NCBI GenBank assembly: GCA_903900775.1
Contig: CAIUOD010000017.1
Span: 1 to 33,784, forward strand
Origin: Candidatus Adlerbacteria bacterium
GTDB lineage: Bacteria; Patescibacteriota; Minisyncoccia; Phycocordibacterales; SBAW01
Direction: 5' to 3'
DNA: 33,784 nt
Below the pieces are notes generated by a model that was given only the letters and a program-made list of their open reading frames with translations, had not been told where the DNA came from and did no database searches. Below, in pieces: positions 7,106 to 14,097 of this stretch (its first letter is position 1; the number at the start of each line of letters is the position of its first letter). The translations under genes and the position numbers were made by a program.

Positions 7106-8479
7106 ATGCTTCTGCACGACCAGGCAAAGAAGGTATACGAGTTTCTAGACGGATGGCAGTTCGAATTGATGTTCGTATCGCCGCTAGCTCTTTTTGTATT
7201 GTTTATTGTGGCGGTTGTCGCCGACCCGGGGGCGGTGTCGGGTGCGTTAAGCGCTACGATAGCTATCTCTCCCGTTTGGATACCGTTTTTCTTGGGCTCG
7301 TTTCTCCTGACTTCGTGGGTACTATACGCACGGTTCCAATTTTGGTTCAGGCAAGAATATGTACTGCTTCATATTCAACTCCCGCCCGAAGTTGAAAAGT
7401 CGCCTTTGGCGATGGAAGCATTTTTCATCGGTCTGTGGAATATTGGCGGAGAGACCACCTTTATCGACCGTGTTATACGAGGACAGTTTCGACCGGTGTG
7501 GTCACTCGAAATAGCGAGTACCGAAGGGCAGCTGGGTTTTTATTTGCACATGCGCAAGGGGTGGCGGCAAATAACCGAGGCGCGACTCTACGGGCAATTC
7601 CCCGAGGCAAAAATCACCGAAGTTGATGACTATGCCGCCAAAATTCCCTTCAATATCGAGGACTACGCCACCTCCGGCTCCGAATATGGTAAAAGCGGAT
7701 CGGTGCCACAAGCGCTCCCGATTAAAACCTATGTGGCTTACGGGCTTGATAAAAACCCAGATGAAGAGCTCAAGGTCGACCCCATCACGAACATCTTGGA
7801 GCTGTTGGCCCAGGTTGGCAAAGATGAGCATTTTTGGATGCAGATCATCTGCCGTGGACGCAAGCAGGATGAGTGGTACGGCTTTTATCTCAAGGAGAAT
7901 AAGTTCATTAAGCCAGCGCGGGAATATTTAGAGAAGCTAGTGAAGAGCGCAGCCGAACGGGCGAAAAGTTTCGCCGGAGGTGAAGCGGACGCCGCCAAAC
8001 AAGCGGCGTCGCGCGGGTTCATGCTTCTGTCGGAGGGCGAGCGTCGGCGTGTCGACGCTATCGAGCGCAGCATGACCAAGCTCATATTCGAGTGCGGCAT
8101 CCGTGTGGTATATATCGCCAAGGCCGAAAAATTTTCTGGCATCCACATCGGCGCCATGGTGCGCTTCTTCGACAGCGTTCGCGGGCAGGATGAGTATAAT
8201 TCGATCGGGCTGACCGATCGCGGCAACATACGCTTCGACTATCCGTGGCAAGATTTTATGAATATCCGCAGGAATACTGAATCGCGGCACCTCTATCATC
8301 GCTACAAAGACCGGGCCTATTTCTTTGTGCCGTACGACCAAGTGCCGATATTCCTCAATACCGAAGAGCTGGCAACCTTGTGGCACTTCCCGAGCTCGGT
8401 TATCAAAACACCCGGCCTCAATCGCATACCGTCGCGCGTTGCCGACGCTCCGGCTAATCTCCCGACTCTGCCGTCGTAA
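7106..8479 (+). CDS. DUF8128-like conserved CPR membrane protein
   Basis: This 457-aa protein has two N-terminal transmembrane segments (about 20-39 and 53-73) and a large cytoplasmic domain. The FYLHMRKGWRQITEARLYGQFPEAKI region and the closing NTEELATLWHFP, then ANLPTLPS, match proteins of Patescibacteria that sit next to, or are fused to, VirD4/TraG-like or HerA-like coupling ATPases. No ATPase Walker motif is in this protein. An internal hairpin (7988-8010) falls in the low-complexity GEADAAKQAAS loop. mltG starts 1 nt after the stop, so the two are probably co-transcribed, which hints at an envelope-spanning machine that needs local peptidoglycan cleavage. The role in secretion or conjugation is inference. 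Confidence 0.65.
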   Translation: MLLHDQAKKVYEFLDGWQFELMFVSPLALFVLFIVAVVADPGAVSGALSATIAISPVWIPFFLGSFLLTSWVLYARFQFWFRQEYVLLHIQLPPEVEKSPLAMEAFFIGLWNIGGETTFIDRVIRGQFRPVWSLEIASTEGQLGFYLHMRKGWRQITEARLYGQFPEAKITEVDDYAAKIPFNIEDYATSGSEYGKSGSVPQALPIKTYVAYGLDKNPDEELKVDPITNILELLAQVGKDEHFWMQIICRGRKQDEWYGFYLKENKFIKPAREYLEKLVKSAAERAKSFAGGEADAAKQAASRGFMLLSEGERRRVDAIERSMTKLIFECGIRVVYIAKAEKFSGIHIGAMVRFFDSVRGQDEYNSIGLTDRGNIRFDYPWQDFMNIRRNTESRHLYHRYKDRAYFFVPYDQVPIFLNTEELATLWHFPSSVIKTPGLNRIPSRVADAPANLPTLPS

Positions 8480-8480
8480 T

Positions 8481-9491
8481 ATGGATGTAAAGCAGCAATT
8501 TCAAGACGCTCATGCGTGGGCCGGAGAGGTGCGGATGTATGATCGGATTTTGCCGGGGGCTTTTTTAGGCGGCATTCTTCTTTTTTTGATTTACTTTGTG
8601 ACGCTCGGTGCGCCGACGAATTTCCCCAGCGGCACACTCATCAAAATTTCCCAAGGCGAAACGGTGGCACAGGCCGCAGAACTTCTTAAATCAAAAAATC
8701 TCATCCGCTCGACAACCATATTCGAAGGCATTTTACGCCTACGCTATGGCACGAGCGCCAATGTCGTCCCCGGAGAGTATTTCTTCCCGGGGCCGCAGGG
8801 GCTCATAACGGTGGCGCGCCGCTTGGCGAATGGCGACTACGAGCTAGTGCCCATGCGCGTCACGGTGCCCGAAGGTGCCAACACGCGGCAGATGGGTGAT
8901 CTCTTTAACGACAAAATCCCCGGCTTCGATGAGCAGGATTTCTTAACAAAATCAGCAAGCAAAGAGGGTTATCTTTTCCCCGACACGTACTTCTTTCTCC
9001 CCGGCGAGAGCGCCGACGATGTTATCCAGACAATGGAGAGTAATTTTACCAATCAATTAGGCGACCCAACGGTGCAAAAACAGGTCGTCGCCTTTGGCAA
9101 ACCCTTGAGCGACATCATCACGATGGCCTCTATTCTCGAGAAAGAAGGCGCGACCACCAAAGATCGCCGTATCATTTCGGGCATCTTGTGGAAGCGCATT
9201 TCGCTCGGCATGCCGCTCCAGGTTGATGCGGTCTTCCCCTACATCATCGACAAAAATTCGCTGCAGCTGACCAAGACCGATCTTAAAACCAAGTCGCCCT
9301 ACAACACGTATACCAACAAAGGCTTGCCACCCGGGCCGATTGCGAGCCCCAGCCTCGACTCCATCCTGGCCGCGGTTAACCCAACCAAATCAAATTACCT
9401 CTACTATCTCTCCGACATGCATAGCCAGATGCACTACAGCGCGACCTATGCAGGCCAGCTGGCAAACCAGCGAAAATATTTGGGCAGTTGA
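8481..9491 (+). CDS. mltG: Endolytic murein transglycosylase MltG
   Basis: MltG is a membrane-anchored lytic transglycosylase that cuts nascent glycan strands and ends their polymerisation. The start is the ATG 1 nt after the upstream stop; the ORF-track start at 8325 overlaps the previous gene and is rejected. The protein is 336 aa with one transmembrane segment (~28-50), a LysM-like subdomain (LIKISQGETVAQAAELLKSK), then the YceG domain with EGYLFPDTYFF, the catalytic MASILEKEGA (Glu220/Glu222 region) and YNTYTNKGLPPGPIASP. Length and motif order are standard. Its stop codon overlaps the -35 box of the next gene. Confidence 0.93.
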   Translation: MDVKQQFQDAHAWAGEVRMYDRILPGAFLGGILLFLIYFVTLGAPTNFPSGTLIKISQGETVAQAAELLKSKNLIRSTTIFEGILRLRYGTSANVVPGEYFFPGPQGLITVARRLANGDYELVPMRVTVPEGANTRQMGDLFNDKIPGFDEQDFLTKSASKEGYLFPDTYFFLPGESADDVIQTMESNFTNQLGDPTVQKQVVAFGKPLSDIITMASILEKEGATTKDRRIISGILWKRISLGMPLQVDAVFPYIIDKNSLQLTKTDLKTKSPYNTYTNKGLPPGPIASPSLDSILAAVNPTKSNYLYYLSDMHSQMHYSATYAGQLANQRKYLGS

Positions 9492-9516
9492 CGAACGATT
9501 TTCTAAGGGGTATTTT
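9488..9516 (+). promoter_or_regulatory. Promoter of the small TM protein gene
   Basis: TTGACG (9488-9493, overlapping the mltG stop), 17-nt spacer, TATTTT (9511-9516). The sequence GTATTTTAGCGCTTG at 9510-9524 recurs exactly at 10609-10623. An SD (CAGGAG) precedes the ATG. Confidence 0.65.
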
Positions 9517-9543
9517 AGCGCTTGAACAGCAGGAGACGTTACC

Positions 9544-9879
9544 ATGTCGGTAACTGTTATCGTTCTTCTCATCATCGTTCCCGTGTTCACCGTTGTGGTT
9601 CGCATGACGCTGAGAAGGTGGGCCGCCGATGAGGCTGTAGTCATACTCTCCAACCTCATCAAATACGAAGGGCTGATTAACATCTTCGAGCGTTACGGCA
9701 ATATTTGGGCCGTCGCCCACGAAAAAGGGCGTGTGATACACTACAAGATTTCGCGAAAAGGATGGCCGTCTTCTTGCACTATCCCTGAGCGGTGGGGAGA
9801 GCTTAAGCGGCTACCTTACAGGCAGATTTACGACGGGGTCACGTGTTTGCCTCGAGTCAAGGCAAGAGTAGGAGATTAG
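9544..9879 (+). CDS. Small single-pass membrane protein, unknown
   Basis: A 111-aa protein with an N-terminal hydrophobic anchor (about 4-21) followed by a basic cytoplasmic part (RMTLRRWAADEA) and a domain containing two Trp-rich patches (NIWAVAH, GWPSSCTIPERWGE). No family recognised. Unlike its neighbours it has a clear SD (CAGGAG, about 9 nt before the ATG), a consensus-like promoter and its own terminator, so it is a monocistronic unit. The coding call rests on these signals and on the complete ORF, not on homology. Confidence 0.55.
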   Translation: MSVTVIVLLIIVPVFTVVVRMTLRRWAADEAVVILSNLIKYEGLINIFERYGNIWAVAHEKGRVIHYKISRKGWPSSCTIPERWGELKRLPYRQIYDGVTCLPRVKARVGD

Positions 9880-9928
9880 GTTGGCGTTAAACTATCACTC
9901 AATGACCGCTGCCTCGGCGGGACAAGGA

Positions 9929-9969
9929 AGCTAACCCCTGTCTCGTGCGAGGGGCGGCTTTTCTTTTTT
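9929..9969 (+). terminator. Rho-independent terminator
   Basis: AGC-taa-CCCCT / AGGGG-cg-GCT stem with a 10-nt loop, followed by TTTTCTTTTTT. It lies about 50 nt after the stop of the small membrane protein gene. Confidence 0.7.
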
Positions 9970-10021
9970 GATGTTTTTGGAGTTAAAAATTAGAGGACAG
10001 GCACAAGAAAGCCCCCTATGA

Positions 10022-10027
10022 TATAAT
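10022..10027 (+). promoter_or_regulatory. -10 box of hicBA
   Basis: TATAAT, 12 nt before the hicB start codon. No convincing -35 or SD. Confidence 0.55.
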
Positions 10028-10039
10028 ACGAATATTCTT

Positions 10040-10342
10040 ATGAATACACCTAAAAAAGGCAAATTCAGACATATTGTTTTCAAAGATGGCGACACGTGGT
10101 ACGCGGTAGCCCTTGAGTTTAATATCGTTGAAGCGAGTGACGACCCAAAGCTTGCTTTTATGAACCTTCTTCAAGCAGTCGGCGGCTATGTTAAGTCTAT
10201 TGGTAAGATAAAAGGCGTTCGATTTGGAGCGTTGAACCAAAAAGCAGACCCGGAATATGAAAAACTCTGGACGAATCTAAATTCTCCCAAGCCGGTTAGA
10301 TCGCCGTATCAAATCGACATGTATGGTGTCTCTTCCGTCTAA
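10040..10342 (+). CDS. hicB: HicB-like antitoxin
   Basis: The 100-aa protein starts with a HicB-like beta-alpha fold (RHIVFKDGDTWYAVALEFNIVEASDDPKLAFMNLLQAV; quoted in pieces in the track), which in this family binds and blocks HicA. The tail is charged and helical; I see no clear ribbon-helix-helix or HTH DNA-binding domain. It lies 6 nt upstream of hicA, antitoxin first, with a TATAAT box close upstream, so the pair is probably one transcript. The pairing with a well-marked HicA raises confidence. Confidence 0.72.
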   Translation: MNTPKKGKFRHIVFKDGDTWYAVALEFNIVEASDDPKLAFMNLLQAVGGYVKSIGKIKGVRFGALNQKADPEYEKLWTNLNSPKPVRSPYQIDMYGVSSV

Positions 10343-10348
10343 TACTCA

Positions 10349-10576
10349 ATGCCGCGAGGTTTATTCAACTGGACATTCGATGAGGTTGTAGAGGTTCTTA
10401 AAGAACGCGGGTTTCGGCTTAACTATACTAACGGGAGTCACTATTACTATATAAAACATGTTGGTGGAGAATTGAAGAATGTTTGTGTCCCATTTCATGG
10501 CAAGAAAGTAATTAAGCCCAGAACTTTAAAGGGAATCATTCTGCAGTCCGGTATCCCGATGAGCGAGTGGCTTTAG
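10349..10576 (+). CDS. hicA: HicA-like mRNA interferase toxin
   Basis: The 75-aa protein has the double-stranded-RNA-binding-like HicA fold. FDEVVEVLKERGFRL leads to NGSHYYYIKH, containing the conserved catalytic His of the GSHxxY motif, then CVPFHGKKVIKPRTLKGIILQSGIPMSEWL, the family's P.H....i..gtL..Il...g. pattern (each piece read in frame). HicA cleaves mRNA when free of HicB. All key residues are present, so the toxin looks intact. The gene is slightly AT-rich compared with the GC-rich core genes around it. Confidence 0.85.
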   Translation: MPRGLFNWTFDEVVEVLKERGFRLNYTNGSHYYYIKHVGGELKNVCVPFHGKKVIKPRTLKGIILQSGIPMSEWL

Positions 10577-10586
10577 ATTTTTAAAT

Positions 10587-10615
10587 TTGACAGAATTCTA
10601 ACCGAGCTGTATTTT
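10587..10615 (+). promoter_or_regulatory. Consensus promoter of a small orphan gene
   Basis: Perfect -35 TTGACA (10587-10592), 17-nt spacer, TATTTT (10610-10615). It is within the shared 15-mer GTATTTTAGCGCTTG. Confidence 0.68.
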
Positions 10616-10671
10616 AGCGCTTGCGCAACATAGTCCTTTGGCAGTGTTCAAGGGGCATAACGAGGAAAGAG

Positions 10672-10860
10672 ATGGGCATGACGACCGACTCCAAGCACTT
10701 CCCGCTCATAAATGCGGAAAAGGCTCTCCGCGCATTCGACGCCTTTGTTTTGCCCAGCGTCAGGGCGGCAATCGCTGGGGGAGATGTCGATGGCTGCCAC
10801 TTCCACGTGACGGTCCTCCGGCCGGGCGTACCCTACAAGGAAATAGACGAAAGCGTATAA
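10672..10860 (+). CDS. Small orphan protein, unknown
   Basis: A 62-aa product starting MGMTTDSKHF is preferred over the ORF-track start at 10621, because GAGGAAAGAG lies directly upstream of this ATG and the promoter would place 10621 at the transcription start. A second ATG lies 6 nt further in. The product has a helical centre (AEKALRAFDAFVLPSVRAA) and a CHFHV patch that could bind metal, but I recognise no family. Expression signals (perfect -35, 17-nt spacing, SD) are the best support. It ends 7 nt before mnmA. Confidence 0.45.
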   Translation: MGMTTDSKHFPLINAEKALRAFDAFVLPSVRAAIAGGDVDGCHFHVTVLRPGVPYKEIDESV

Positions 10861-10867
10861 CAAATAC

Positions 10868-12019
10868 ATGTCGGTGTTGCGGAAAAATAAGGGCAAGGTT
10901 TTTGTCGGCCTCTCGGGCGGGGTGGACTCGGCTGTGTCTGCGGCGCTACTCCAAAAACAAGGCTATGACGTCACCGGTGTTTTTATTCGCATCACCGTGC
11001 CGGGCTACCCCTGCACCGCCGGTGCCGACAGATTAGAGGCTATGCGCGTGGCGGCGCATCTGCGGATCCCATTTTTTGAGCTCGATTTATCCAAAGAATA
11101 TGCTCGAGACGTTTTTCAAGCTTCAATCAGGGGCTTTGGGGCGGGGGAGACGCCCAACCCCGACGCTTTGTGCAATCGCCAAATCAAATTCGGCGCGTTT
11201 TATCGCTTTGCCAAAGCGAACGGCGCGGATTTTATTGCCACCGGGCATTATGCAAAGCTCACGGCAACCGAACCTCTTAAAGCGAGTGTAAGACTTGGCC
11301 TAGCGGCCCGGAGCGCACGAGCGGGAGAGGTTCGGTTGTTAGTAGGCGCAGACTCCGAAAAAGACCAGTCCTATTTTCTTTGGGCGGTGCCACAGGAGGT
11401 GCTCGCGCAAACTATTTTCCCGGTCGGTGGCATGCATAAGGTGCAGGTGCGCGCGCTGGCAAAAAAGTTTAAATTGCCCAACGCGGGCCGCAAAGATAGT
11501 CAGGGTTTATGTTTTTTAGGCCCCATTTCTATTGATGAAATGCTTAAGCAAGAGTTGCGGCCGGAGCCAGGCGATGTGCTTTCAGAAGATGGCGAAATCA
11601 TAGGCCACCATGAGGGTGCCGAGCTCTATACGCTTGGCCAGCGGCACGGTTTTGAGACTTCGGCGCGCGGCGCCGACTCTAGCCCGCTGTATGTCATCGC
11701 CAAGAATATTGCGGCAAACACTATCACGGTCTCGCCAAATAAATATCCGCGCAATGCGGCAAAAACTAAAATTATTTTGCGAGACGAAAATTGGATAGGT
11801 CAAAAAGTCGAAGGCAAGGTGCAGGCGCGATTTCGTTATCGACAAAAACTTATACCCGCAACTATTTCTTTCTCGAACGGTCGTGCCGAAGTGGAACTCC
11901 AAGAGCCGCATTATGTGCCGGTGGGCCAATCCCTGGTGCTCTATGTCGGTGAGCAGGCCAGCCTGCCGGAAGGCAGGTGCCTCGGTGGCGGCAGTGTTGA
12001 TAAATCTGTCCTTGCCTAG
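10868..12019 (+). CDS. mnmA: tRNA-specific 2-thiouridylase MnmA with repeat-derived insertions
   Basis: MnmA puts the 2-thio group on U34 of Glu, Gln and Lys tRNAs. The 383-aa protein shows the PP-loop SGGVDS (16-21), GETPNPDALCNRQIKF with the catalytic Cys102, FIATGHYAK, KDQSYFLW, the second Cys215 in GLCFLG, and the C-terminal beta-barrel ending LGGGSVDK. Two in-frame insertions are visible. Residues ~135-154 (EPLKASVRLGLAARSARAGE) separate ATGHYAKL from LLVGADSEKDQ and come from a 74-bp element bounded by 13-bp inverted repeats. ASLPEGR near the C-terminus comes from a CCTGCC/GGCAGG palindrome. Both are in surface loops, so activity is probably kept. Starts at ATG 10868 with a TATAAC-like box just upstream. 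Confidence 0.94.
   Translation: MSVLRKNKGKVFVGLSGGVDSAVSAALLQKQGYDVTGVFIRITVPGYPCTAGADRLEAMRVAAHLRIPFFELDLSKEYARDVFQASIRGFGAGETPNPDALCNRQIKFGAFYRFAKANGADFIATGHYAKLTATEPLKASVRLGLAARSARAGEVRLLVGADSEKDQSYFLWAVPQEVLAQTIFPVGGMHKVQVRALAKKFKLPNAGRKDSQGLCFLGPISIDEMLKQELRPEPGDVLSEDGEIIGHHEGAELYTLGQRHGFETSARGADSSPLYVIAKNIAANTITVSPNKYPRNAAKTKIILRDENWIGQKVEGKVQARFRYRQKLIPATISFSNGRAEVELQEPHYVPVGQSLVLYVGEQASLPEGRCLGGGSVDKSVLA
11265..11338. repeat. 74-bp element with perfect 13-bp terminal inverted repeats, inside mnmA
   Basis: CAACCGAACCTCT at 11265-11277 and its exact reverse complement AGAGGTTCGGTTG at 11326-11338 bound a 48-bp core containing GGCC-TAGC-GGCC. It adds about 20 codons without breaking the frame. 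It resembles a MITE-like or Rickettsia-palindromic-element-like insertion. Confidence 0.75.
11962..11977. repeat. Short palindromic repeat inserted in frame in mnmA
   Basis: CCTGCC-GGAA-GGCAGG hairpin. It encodes LPEGR between YVGEQ and CLGGG, where normal MnmA runs straight on. Same arms as the element at 2071-2091 in leuS. Confidence 0.6.
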
Positions 12020-12029
12020 ATAATAAACG

Positions 12030-12035
12030 TATACT
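12030..12035 (+). promoter_or_regulatory. -10 box, leaderless gene
   Basis: TATACT ending 6 nt before a GTG start codon. No SD. Confidence 0.55.
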
Positions 12036-12041
12036 GAGGTT

Positions 12042-12485
12042 GTGGAAAAAGAACGGAGCGCCATCTTGCTGGTCCTTATGCTTTTGCTCATATGCCTGGG
12101 TTGGTTGAGTGTTTCGTTTTATCAGATACCGCCCGCGCAGAGGGTGGCGACAGTTGTTGCCGCGCCCACACCTGACACCACTTTTGTGCCCCCGGGGCAC
12201 ATCACTATCTACAACTCTTCGGCTAGTGGCCAAGAGACGTACAACGGCTCTCTCGACGTGCCCGCGTGCGACACGCTTGGTACCACTCTCTCTACCACCT
12301 GGGATAATCCTATCCATGTGTCCATCGCCCTCGATGTACTGTCCTATCCCGCGTGCACTACGGTGGGGACGACCACCAGCCCATTTTCTTTTTCGGTAAC
12401 AAAAGGCACGGCGACTACCACACCTGTTTTGGGCGGCGTGACGATAAATGATAAACCAGTTACGCTAACGCTTATTGAACGCTGA
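12042..12485 (+). CDS. Membrane-anchored extracytoplasmic protein, unknown
   Basis: A 147-aa protein starting at GTG, chosen because a TATACT box sits 6 nt upstream. The N-terminus MEKERSAILLVLMLLLICLGWLSVSFY gives one hydrophobic anchor (about 8-26). The rest is Thr/Ser-rich and beta-strand-like with two cysteines (PACDTLG, PACTTVG) in repeated contexts, which could form a disulfide outside the cell. No family recognised. The nuclease gene starts 1 nt after its stop. Confidence 0.6.
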   Translation: MEKERSAILLVLMLLLICLGWLSVSFYQIPPAQRVATVVAAPTPDTTFVPPGHITIYNSSASGQETYNGSLDVPACDTLGTTLSTTWDNPIHVSIALDVLSYPACTTVGTTTSPFSFSVTKGTATTTPVLGGVTINDKPVTLTLIER

Positions 12486-12486
12486 T

Positions 12487-13329
12487 ATGGCTATACAGGT
12501 TGCCAAAGCGGATGGCGTGCGCGAGCCGTTTGATCCGGGGAAACTCCGCGGCTCGTTGAGCCGTGCGGGCGCCGCGCCCGAGGCCGCCGAATCGATAGCT
12601 AAAGACATCGAAGGTAAACTTTATGATGGCATCCCGACGCATGAGATTTATGCCGCGGCTTTTAAAGAATTGCGTGATCATCGGCGGCACGCCGCCGCGC
12701 GCTACTCGCTCAAGCGCGCCGTGGTCGAGTTCGGCCCCTCGGGTTTTCCTTTTGAGCAATATTTAGGGAAGCTTTTCAAGGCTGAAGGTTTTCTAGATAT
12801 CGCGGTCGATCAGATAATCCAGGGCGCGTGCGTTGAGCACGAAGTCGATGTCGTCTATCGCGATGGCGACAAACATTTTTATACCGAAGCGAAATTCCAC
12901 AACACGCTCGGCTTCAAAACCGATCTCAAAACCGTGCTCTATGTTAAAGCGCGCATTGATGACATTCGTGATGCCGCGAACGCTAAGGGTGCAAAAGGGG
13001 AGACCTGCGGTCTAGTCGTCACGAACACCAAATTCACCTCGATGGCTATCGCCTACGCGAGCTGTAAAGGTCTCGAGCTCTTGAGCTGGGATTACCCCGA
13101 GCAGCACACCCTGCACGAACGTATAGAGCAGATGAAGCTCTACCCGGTGACGGCGCTCACTAGTTTGTCGCAACATGAAAAAACGGCCCTGCTAAGCCAA
13201 AAAATAGTCTTGTGTAAGGACGTTTTAGACGACACGCGCGCTTTAGCCGCGGCGGGTATCCAAGGTGCTCGTGCCGAAAAGGTATTGGCCGAAGCCGGGG
13301 CATTGTGCATCCCCGAGGGTAAGATATAA
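12487..13329 (+). CDS. ATP-cone / Mrr-like PD-(D/E)XK nuclease fusion
   Basis: The first ~90 residues form an ATP-cone (AKADGVREPFDPGKLRGSL, then the GIPTHEIYAAAFKEL and AAARYSLKRAV helices), the nucleotide-sensing module of ribonucleotide reductases and NrdR. It is followed by FGPSGFPFEQYLGKLF and a restriction-endonuclease core: EHEVDVVYRDGDKHFYTEAK, with the catalytic Asp and the ExK pair. The C-terminal GLVVTNTKFTSMAIAYA and LLSWDYP are typical of Mrr-like folds. The end (IQGARAEKVLAEAG) resembles a helix-hairpin-helix tail. The ATG 12487 is preferred to the TTG 12475. A DNA-processing role gated by nucleotide level is inference; the domain pair is a recurrent one in bacteria and archaea as far as I recall. 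Confidence 0.8.
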   Translation: MAIQVAKADGVREPFDPGKLRGSLSRAGAAPEAAESIAKDIEGKLYDGIPTHEIYAAAFKELRDHRRHAAARYSLKRAVVEFGPSGFPFEQYLGKLFKAEGFLDIAVDQIIQGACVEHEVDVVYRDGDKHFYTEAKFHNTLGFKTDLKTVLYVKARIDDIRDAANAKGAKGETCGLVVTNTKFTSMAIAYASCKGLELLSWDYPEQHTLHERIEQMKLYPVTALTSLSQHEKTALLSQKIVLCKDVLDDTRALAAAGIQGARAEKVLAEAGALCIPEGKI

Positions 13330-13330
13330 T
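13325..13330 (+). promoter_or_regulatory. -10 box overlapping the nuclease stop codon
   Basis: TATAAT covers the TAA stop of the upstream gene. The ATG is 29 nt downstream, without an SD. Confidence 0.5.
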
Positions 13331-13359
13331 CGTTGCATTATTTCAATAGTAATAGTTAT

Positions 13360-14037
13360 ATGGCAGATAATAATCAGAACGGTCAGAACGCGCAGCAAAA
13401 CAACCGGCCTCCTATGACCAGCAATATGAACAATCGTCCGGCAGTTCAGCCGCCCGTGAACACCGGTAGTTCTGCGTGGTGGGTTGTGGGCGGCGTCATC
13501 ATCGTCGTAGCGCTCATCGCGTGGGCTTTTGTCGCCGCGCGCCGCGCAGATAAAACGGGAAATGAGGCAGTTGAGACCGCGACCACTACGAGCACCATAA
13601 ACGACGAGAACGCGAGTGTAACGCCAAGCACGGTTACCCCGGCGGTAAACACCACAACGGCGGTAGCTTCTGCTAATGTGCTCCCGAGCACGGTTCCGGT
13701 TGGCATGAGTGCCGACGCGAGCCAGCTCACGGTACCAACGCCGCAGGCGGCCGGTTCTCAAGTAGAAGTATCCAATATGGTGGCTACGGTGCCGACCTGG
13801 GTGGTCATTTACGAAAACAATAATGGCAAGGCGGGGAATGCCTTGGGTGCCGCACTCTTCCTCCCCGGCCACACGAGCAGCCAGGTAGAGCTCTTGCGCA
13901 ATACGGTTGCTGGCCAGACCTATCTCGTGAGCGAAGCCCAGGACACCGACGGCACGCACGTCTTCTCGCTCAAAGGTGACGCGCCAGTGCTCGATCAAAA
14001 CAACAGCCAGATCTGGGTGCAGTTTCAGGCAAATTAG
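13360..14037 (+). CDS. Membrane-anchored protein with DUF7282-like exposed domain
   Basis: The start is ATG 13360 (MADNNQNGQN); the TTG at 13333 in the track is less likely. The 225-aa protein has a disordered Asn/Gln/Pro-rich N-terminus, one transmembrane helix (SAWWVVGGVIIVVALIAWAF, ~38-57), a Thr/Ser/Val-rich linker typical of surface stalks, and a C-terminal beta domain (TWVVIYENNNGKAGNALG, LFLPGHTSSQVEL, DTDGTHVF) resembling DUF7282 (a cupredoxin-like fold). The topology suggests exposure outside the membrane. Function is unknown. A strong hairpin follows 27 nt after the stop. Confidence 0.62.
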   Translation: MADNNQNGQNAQQNNRPPMTSNMNNRPAVQPPVNTGSSAWWVVGGVIIVVALIAWAFVAARRADKTGNEAVETATTTSTINDENASVTPSTVTPAVNTTTAVASANVLPSTVPVGMSADASQLTVPTPQAAGSQVEVSNMVATVPTWVVIYENNNGKAGNALGAALFLPGHTSSQVELLRNTVAGQTYLVSEAQDTDGTHVFSLKGDAPVLDQNNSQIWVQFQAN

Positions 14038-14063
14038 TAGAGACACTTAAAGCAGGTTAGAAT

Positions 14064-14094
14064 AAACGGCGTCCGCCCTAGGCGGACGCCGTTT
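14064..14094 (+). terminator. Perfect 14-bp hairpin abutting the next start codon
   Basis: AAACGGCGTCCGCC-CTA-GGCGGACGCCGTTT. It probably ends the upstream transcript, but the stem stops only 3 nt before the ATG at 14098 and has just a short GTTTG tract. It may instead act on translation initiation of the downstream gene. Confidence 0.6.
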
Positions 14095-14097
14095 GCC

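Noticed and set aside
9880-10039. tRNA or small RNA gene in the longest intergenic gap
   Set aside because: No cloverleaf with GGTTCRA-type T-arm or CCA-ready acceptor could be found; the gap holds a terminator and the hicBA -10 box, and otherwise I see nothing.
12683-12696. 14-mer GGCGGCACGCCGCC, also at 28864-28877, as a dispersed repeat
   Set aside because: Both copies fall in codons expected for their families (RRHAAARYSLKR in the ATP-cone; Gly/Pro-rich DnaK tail), so the match is probably due to GC-rich codon choice.
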